Source: an uncultured cyanobacterium
GTDB taxonomy: Bacteria > Cyanobacteriota > Cyanobacteriia > PCC-6307 > Cyanobiaceae
DNA: 59,793 bases
Assembly (NCBI GenBank): GCA_903935205.1
Contig: CAIZQU010000144.1
Location: 1 to 59,793 of the forward strand
Direction: 5' to 3'
Below are positions 55,878 to 59,793 of this stretch, piece by piece; positions within the stretch are counted from its first letter, which is position 1; the number at the start of each line of letters is the position of its first letter. The translations under genes and the position numbers were made by a program. The notes under the pieces were generated by a model, which made no database searches, was not told the origin of the DNA, and saw nothing but the letters and a program-made list of their open reading frames with translations.

Positions 55878-55899
55878 CCGATGGGTTAACAATGGTAAG
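55878..55899 (-). promoter_or_regulatory. Upstream element shared by the two sulfate-binding-protein genes (copy 2)
   Basis: On the minus strand the sequence is CTTACC, then ATTGTTAACC, then CATCGG, six bases before the GTG start of the second copy. TTGTTAAC forms part of a small palindrome (GTTAAC). It lies in the divergent gap with the Rrf2 gene, so it may also be a regulator site. Confidence 0.35.
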
Positions 55900-55979
55900 T
55901 GTGTGTCGCGGCCCTCCCCTTGCGGTGTGGTTCCGGCTACATCGCCTGGGAGCCGGGCCTTTCTTGGTCTGGGGGGCGG

Positions 55980-56450
55980 ATGGCTGCCACAATCCCCACC
56001 ATTGAGCCGGGGAACAGCGTGGCGTTCAGTGCCAAGACGGAATATGGGCTCGTCTCCCTGCTGGAGCTGGCCGCCATCCATCCCCAGGGCGGCGTGCTGC
56101 AGGTGGCGGAGATCGCCGCCCGTCAGGGCATTCCGGATCGCTACCTCGAGCAGATGCTCACCAGCCTGCGGCGGGGGAGGATCCTGCGCAGCATCCGCGG
56201 CCCCCGCGGCGGCTACCAGCTGGCCCGCCCGCCCGCCGAAATACGGATCGCCGATGTGGTGAGCTGTCTGGAGGGCGAGAGCAGTGCCCGCGGCGGGGCC
56301 AGCCGGGAGAGCCCCGAATTCGCCGTGATTGAGGGCCTTGAGGAGCGACTCGAGGCCGCTCGTCGGGGCATTCTCGAGGCCACATCCCTGCAAGAGCTCC
56401 TCGACGATCGCGATCGACGCCTGCAGTCGCAGGTGATGTATTTCATCTGA
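55980..56450 (+). CDS. Rrf2-family transcriptional regulator
   Basis: This 156-residue winged-helix protein has FSAKTEYGLVSLLELAAIHP, the recognition helix IPDRYLEQMLTSLRRGRIL and the wing SIRGPRGGYQLARPP. The three cysteines that hold the Fe-S cluster in IscR/NsrR are absent; only one Cys (VVSCLEG) is present. It therefore more resembles CymR-type regulators of sulfur metabolism. It stands divergent from a sulfate-binding-protein gene, which supports a sulfur role, but this is inference. The ATG at 55980 is used; a GTG at 56019 is possible. Confidence 0.87.
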   Translation: MAATIPTIEPGNSVAFSAKTEYGLVSLLELAAIHPQGGVLQVAEIAARQGIPDRYLEQMLTSLRRGRILRSIRGPRGGYQLARPPAEIRIADVVSCLEGESSARGGASRESPEFAVIEGLEERLEAARRGILEATSLQELLDDRDRRLQSQVMYFI

Positions 56451-57009
56451 TATTTCCTGCTAATCGAGGATATCTGGCACCTGACAACCAACAACTGGGT
56501 ACCTCGAAAGATGCTGATTCTCGCCGGTTGCGATGAGCGAGACCCATGGCCTGGCTGGAGCGATGCAGGCCCAATGAACAGGGAAAGCGCGATTCTCTGA
56601 GGCGTCCAACTCACCCCTGACACCTGGCTGGCCGCCCGCCCACCCGCCGGCCGGGGCCAGCCCCGATGGGCTGGTGCTCTGGCGCTGGTCTGCTTCGCAG
56701 TGCCACGCTCCCAGCGGCGTCCGTTGCGGCTGCTTTGGATCTGGGGCGTTGCAGCCGCCCATCCATGGCACGGGAGGGGGGGGGGCGCCGTCCTGTTGTG
56801 ACGCTGCCGCACCTGATCCGGTCGCCCGAGGGGCGCCCGCGTGATCCGAGAAAGGACGCTACGCCGATTGGGAATTGGTGCTACGCTCCGACCAGCTGCA
56901 CCGCCCCCATGCGCTGTCCCTGTCGAATGCCCTTTGTCGGTCTCTGTCTGGCTCCCGTCGCAGGCCCCCCTTCCGTCCTCATCTCCTCCTTCCACCTGAG
57001 CTCGCCCCC
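56451..57009. other. Gap between the Rrf2 and Crp-family genes, no gene seen
   Basis: The 559 bases have only short Pro/Arg/Gly-rich frames that I do not believe. The first 150 bases are less GC-rich than average. A possible promoter for the downstream regulator lies at about 56865-56890 (GATTGGGAATTGGTGCTACGCT), a TTGGGA/TACGCT pair with rather short spacing. Confidence 0.4.
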
Positions 57010-57591
57010 ATGGCCACCGCAACCCTGAACCGCCCCCTGTCCCAGTCCGTACGCCTGAGCCTTCTGGCCAATGCCGTGCTGCCCGAGACCATCACCTGGC
57101 GCATTCATGACGGCTACATCCGCAGCACCACCTGGGATGAGGAGGGCGAGGCGATCACCCTCGGCATCTGGGGCCCCGGCGACCTCGTGACCAATGCCCA
57201 TTCCGGGCTTGCTCCTGTGGAATTGCAGTGCCTCACCGCGGTGGTCGTGGAGCAGCACGCCCCCAGTGACGCCGAAATTCTGCGATTGCTGCGCCAGCAG
57301 ATCCGCAACACCGAAGAGATCTTCGAGATCAACCGCATCCGCAGCGCCGAGCGTCGCCTGTTGATGCTGCTGCGCTGGATTGGCGTGCGCTTCGGCCAGG
57401 TGAGCAGCCGCGGCTACCGTCTTTCCCTCAAGGACATGAACCTCACCCACCGGGCCCTGGCGGAGGTCTGCGGCCTGACCCGGGTCACGGTGACCAAGAA
57501 CCTGAATCGCTACAAGAACCTCGGCCTGCTCCAGAAGGTGGGCGAAGCCGATCTCTTCATTCCCAGCGAAGGTCTGGCCGCGGTGATCTGA
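57010..57591 (+). CDS. Crp/Fnr-family transcriptional regulator
   Basis: This 193-residue protein has a short cyclic-nucleotide-binding-type beta-barrel (ITLGIWGPGDLVTNAHSG), a long dimer helix (AEILRLLRQQIRNTEEIFEI) and a C-terminal HTH (NLTHRALAEVCGLTRVTVTKNLNRYKNLGLL). The barrel lacks the cAMP phosphate-binding motif (no FGE..L), so it is unlikely to bind cAMP. It resembles the CysR/NtcA-like group; near two sulfate-binding-protein genes CysR, the regulator of sulfate uptake, is a reasonable guess. The ATG at 57010 is the best start. Confidence 0.8.
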   Translation: MATATLNRPLSQSVRLSLLANAVLPETITWRIHDGYIRSTTWDEEGEAITLGIWGPGDLVTNAHSGLAPVELQCLTAVVVEQHAPSDAEILRLLRQQIRNTEEIFEINRIRSAERRLLMLLRWIGVRFGQVSSRGYRLSLKDMNLTHRALAEVCGLTRVTVTKNLNRYKNLGLLQKVGEADLFIPSEGLAAVI

Positions 57592-57698
57592 GCGCACCGC
57601 CCGGCCGGGCTGTTGCCGGAGAGGCCCCGGCCGGATCGAAAGCCCCAACTGACATCAAACCTTTTCACCTCAATCTTCACACCGCGACCGCCATCTCC

Positions 57699-57896
57699 AT
57701 GACCGCCCAGTTTCTCCACTCCCGCAGCACCAGACCCCAGCCCCAGCGATATACCCTCGTGTTCCGCGACGGACAGTTGCTGCGTCACCAGGATGACCTC
57801 AGCCTGGCGCAGTACCGCTCCGATGCCCGCCTCGCCGCCGTGCATCCCGAGCCTTTCGAGGCCGCGACCGAGCCACGGGCCGGCCGGCTCCCCTGA
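57699..57896 (+). CDS. Small hypothetical protein downstream of the Crp-family gene
   Basis: This 65-residue protein contains RYTLVFRDGQLLRHQDDLSLAQYR. It is soluble, with no cysteines. It begins 107 bases after the regulator stop on the same strand and may share its transcript. I do not recognise it. Confidence 0.45.
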   Translation: MTAQFLHSRSTRPQPQRYTLVFRDGQLLRHQDDLSLAQYRSDARLAAVHPEPFEAATEPRAGRLP

Positions 57897-58534
57897 GCCA
57901 CACCAGCCCCGTGGATCCCTTCGCCGGAACGAGGCCGATCGGCCAACGCCATGGGCCGCGAACACCATCTCGTGCTTTGGGGCCGGATGCTGGCCGCTTG
58001 CGGCTGAGCGAGACCGTTTGTATCGATCGCTGGATGTCGAGGCTTGCCATGGTCCCAGGCCTGGCCGCAAGCTGGGCGCGCTCATGTCAGAGCTGGTTCG
58101 CCAAGAGCCGCACCGATGGGTCGGTGTCCTACGGCCCGTTGCTGCTCTGGCTGATCCAGCATGGGCACAGCCTGGGAAAAACCTTGGCTTGCATCGAGAC
58201 CTCGACACCCTGAGGCTCTGGAACCGTTGCTGTGTGGTTTTGCTCTCGCTGGTGGCCCAGGGCAGGGGCAACACGCGGCCCTGGCAGATGCTTCAGCACC
58301 CCACAGCATCAGCGCAGGCCTGGCCATCGATCCAACTCCAGGCAGCCGTGCATCCTGAGTCGAGATGCCAGGTGGCAGAACGAGAACATCAGGTTCCTCA
58401 GGATTGAGCTGCCCCGATGAACACCGTCGCGTCAGCGATCGCCACAGGCCGTCGCGTCAATCTCGGTCCCGAGATGTGTCTGGCAAGCAGCGATCTGGCA
58501 TCCTAGGCTTAAGAAGCTTGCTGATGGCAGATCG
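57897..58534. other. Stretch without a recognisable gene
   Basis: Open frames on both strands here are unlike any protein I know, and none has a clear ribosome-binding site. One HIP1 octamer (GCGATCGC) lies near 58437. The sequence could include decayed DNA. Confidence 0.35.
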
Positions 58535-59731
58535 ATGGCCTTGGGATTTGCGGATTCCTGCAGTTCTTTGCCGTTTATCAAATTGCCAGGAGCATCGCTG
58601 GCTTCAGATAATGTCGACGATTTTGCGGGCGTTGTTGGCACCTATCTACCCCTGTCTGTGTATCGCTGGGATTATCCACGTTTTGATCAGCACTTTTTCA
58701 ATCATTCTGGATGTGTTCGCCTTGGCGACTTCACTCTCCTGGCAACCTCTGGTGCCGCTATCCATGGAGAGGTAGAGCAGAAATGTGAGGGCCAGCTGGT
58801 GCTCCCCTACCCGGCCGGTATCAACGACTTTACCAATGATTTCACGATTGAGAGGCGTACCTATCGCTTCCGTTCCTCCTGTCTTTTCATTCCGGCTGCC
58901 CGCAGTCGCTTTCAGCTCAATTGTAGCAACTGCTCGGGGGTCATCATCAGCTTCCCACCCGAAATCCTGCTGCCGGTGGCCCACGCCATTGCCGGTCCTG
59001 GCTTTGATCCGCTCCCCCTACAGGCGGCATTGTCCCGACCCGCCATTCTCAATCGCCAAGCGGATCCCCGCAGAGATCGCCTCCATGAGCTGTTGATGCA
59101 AACCATGGCCTACGCGGAGCAGTGCCTGGCCGTCGGCGGGTCGATCAACCCGATGCTGTGTCTCCATGACATCATTAATCGCCTGATCGTGATGTTACTC
59201 CTGCCGGATCTTCTTGAGCCGGCGATGGCAGCGCCACTGACCAGCGAACCCTTCCCCCACCAGGAGCTGATCTCCTGGTTATTGGCCCATCTAGAGAAAC
59301 CCATCACCCTATCCGATATGGAGGAGCGCAGCCACTTCTGCCGCCGTTCCTTGCAGTACGCCTTCAAGCAACACTTCGGCTGTGGCCCGATGCAGTGGCT
59401 GCGCCAACAACGGCTTTCCAGGGCCAGGACGCTGCTCGAAGACCCGCTCTGCCGCCTGAATTTGCGGGAGGTGAGCCAGGCCTGTGGCTACCTGTCCCAG
59501 GCCTCGTTCAGTCGCGATTTTCTAGCTCGCTACGGCGAGCGCCCCTCTCGGATCCAACGCCGTTTCCGCCTTTCGTGCGGTTCAAGGCTCGGGGGTGGAG
59601 GGCTGAGCAGTGTGCACTCCACGAACGTGGTATTTCCCGAGCCGTTGGCTCGCCAGGGCTCATTAGAAGTTACCCAGTTGCCAGTGCCTGAGGTGGTTCT
59701 CGCCAGCCGAGCAAGGCCAGTAACCCCCTGA
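58535..59731 (+). CDS. AraC-family transcriptional regulator, C-terminus altered by an IS
   Basis: This 398-codon frame has an N-terminal sensor-like part of about 240 residues and a C-terminal AraC double HTH. The first HTH is ITLSDMEERSHFCRRSLQYA and the second is LREVSQACGYLSQASFSRDF, with the standard RYGERPSRIQRRF after it. Beyond that the frame continues about 55 further residues, of which the last ~26 (from GSLEVTQLP) lie inside the right-hand IS copy that begins at 59654. The natural C-terminus has therefore been replaced or extended by the IS. The DNA-binding core is complete. Confidence 0.78.
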   Translation: MALGFADSCSSLPFIKLPGASLASDNVDDFAGVVGTYLPLSVYRWDYPRFDQHFFNHSGCVRLGDFTLLATSGAAIHGEVEQKCEGQLVLPYPAGINDFTNDFTIERRTYRFRSSCLFIPAARSRFQLNCSNCSGVIISFPPEILLPVAHAIAGPGFDPLPLQAALSRPAILNRQADPRRDRLHELLMQTMAYAEQCLAVGGSINPMLCLHDIINRLIVMLLLPDLLEPAMAAPLTSEPFPHQELISWLLAHLEKPITLSDMEERSHFCRRSLQYAFKQHFGCGPMQWLRQQRLSRARTLLEDPLCRLNLREVSQACGYLSQASFSRDFLARYGERPSRIQRRFRLSCGSRLGGGGLSSVHSTNVVFPEPLARQGSLEVTQLPVPEVVLASRARPVTP

Positions 59732-59793
59732 TGTCGTGGGACAAGGCGGCCAGCCCCTCGGTGATCGACCAGAAACCATCGAGGCGCAACGCG
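59654..59793 (-). mobile_element. Right IS copy, inward-facing 3' end
   Basis: This is the exact reverse complement of bases 1-140. The IS terminus reads CAGGGCTCATTAGAAGTTAC from 59654, immediately inside the AraC-family gene. The rest of the element lies beyond the window. Bases flanking the two copies (CCCATGGG on the left and, outward, GCGAGCCA on the right) differ, so these are two separate insertions. Confidence 0.85.
59670..59792 (-). CDS. Transposase, C-terminal fragment, cut by the window edge
   Basis: The same 40-residue transposase end as at 2-124, on the minus strand with its stop at 59672-59670. The start lies outside the window. Identity is complete over the visible part, so the two copies are recent duplicates of one IS. 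Confidence 0.65.
   Translation of the reverse strand, partial: ALRLDGFWSITEGLAALSHDIRGLLALLGWREPPQALATG

Noticed and set aside
57793-58407. 204-codon plus-strand frame downstream of the Crp-family gene
   Set aside because: It overlaps the small gene at 57699 in another frame and shows no domain pattern or ribosome-binding site.

Overview
The window is a stretch of a very GC-rich cyanobacterial chromosome, most likely a freshwater Cyanobium/Synechococcus-type picocyanobacterium. The reasons are the split RNA polymerase genes rpoB-rpoC1-rpoC2 with a high-light-inducible (hli) gene directly behind them, a DUF3493 photosystem-assembly-type protein, a low-complexity-tail membrane protein next to infB, and frequent GCGATCGC (HIP1) octamers. 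Both window ends carry the same 140-bp sequence in opposite orientation. It is the 3' end of a transposase gene plus an insertion-sequence terminus, so the window looks like the segment between two inverted copies of one IS, where an assembly would naturally break.

Layout: (1) 1-814, IS end, a 12/24-bp minisatellite and a short element with inverted ends. (2) 815-12796, minus strand: rpoB, rpoC1, rpoC2, hli and rlmN read as a tight run, with tatD upstream. (3) 13105-20014, housekeeping genes: rpsT, hisD, a lytic transglycosylase, rpiA, an HtrA-type protease and a metallophosphoesterase. (4) 20164-27252, the rimP-nusA-ylxR-infB translation/transcription operon and two membrane proteins. (5) tRNA-Thr(CGT), followed by about 2 kb holding broken IS3 and IS256 transposase remnants. 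(6) 29338-37228, a DUF218 protein with an Arg/Ser-rich tail, an eRF1-like protein, several small cyanobacterial proteins, gluQ, HU, a degenerate metallo-beta-lactamase-fold protein and glgX. (7) 37247-42933, an island of lower GC encoding a metacaspase fused to an alpha/beta-hydrolase, a DyP-type peroxidase and two unrecognised proteins. (8) 43022-50447, a YgjP-like protease and a full branched-chain/neutral amino-acid ABC transporter with two substrate-binding proteins. (9) 50425-53459, hemL and a GlcD-type FAD oxidase. (10) 53492-59653, two tandem sulfate-binding proteins, an Rrf2 and a Crp-family regulator, and an AraC-family regulator whose C-terminus runs into the right-hand IS copy.

The best candidate for something undescribed is the metacaspase-hydrolase / DyP peroxidase / two-unknown cluster (37247-42933): four co-directional genes with compositional signs of transfer, combining a caspase-type protease, a serine hydrolase, a heme peroxidase and a membrane-anchored protein. 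Its function is not established here. An oxidative or cell-death/defence role is a hypothesis only.
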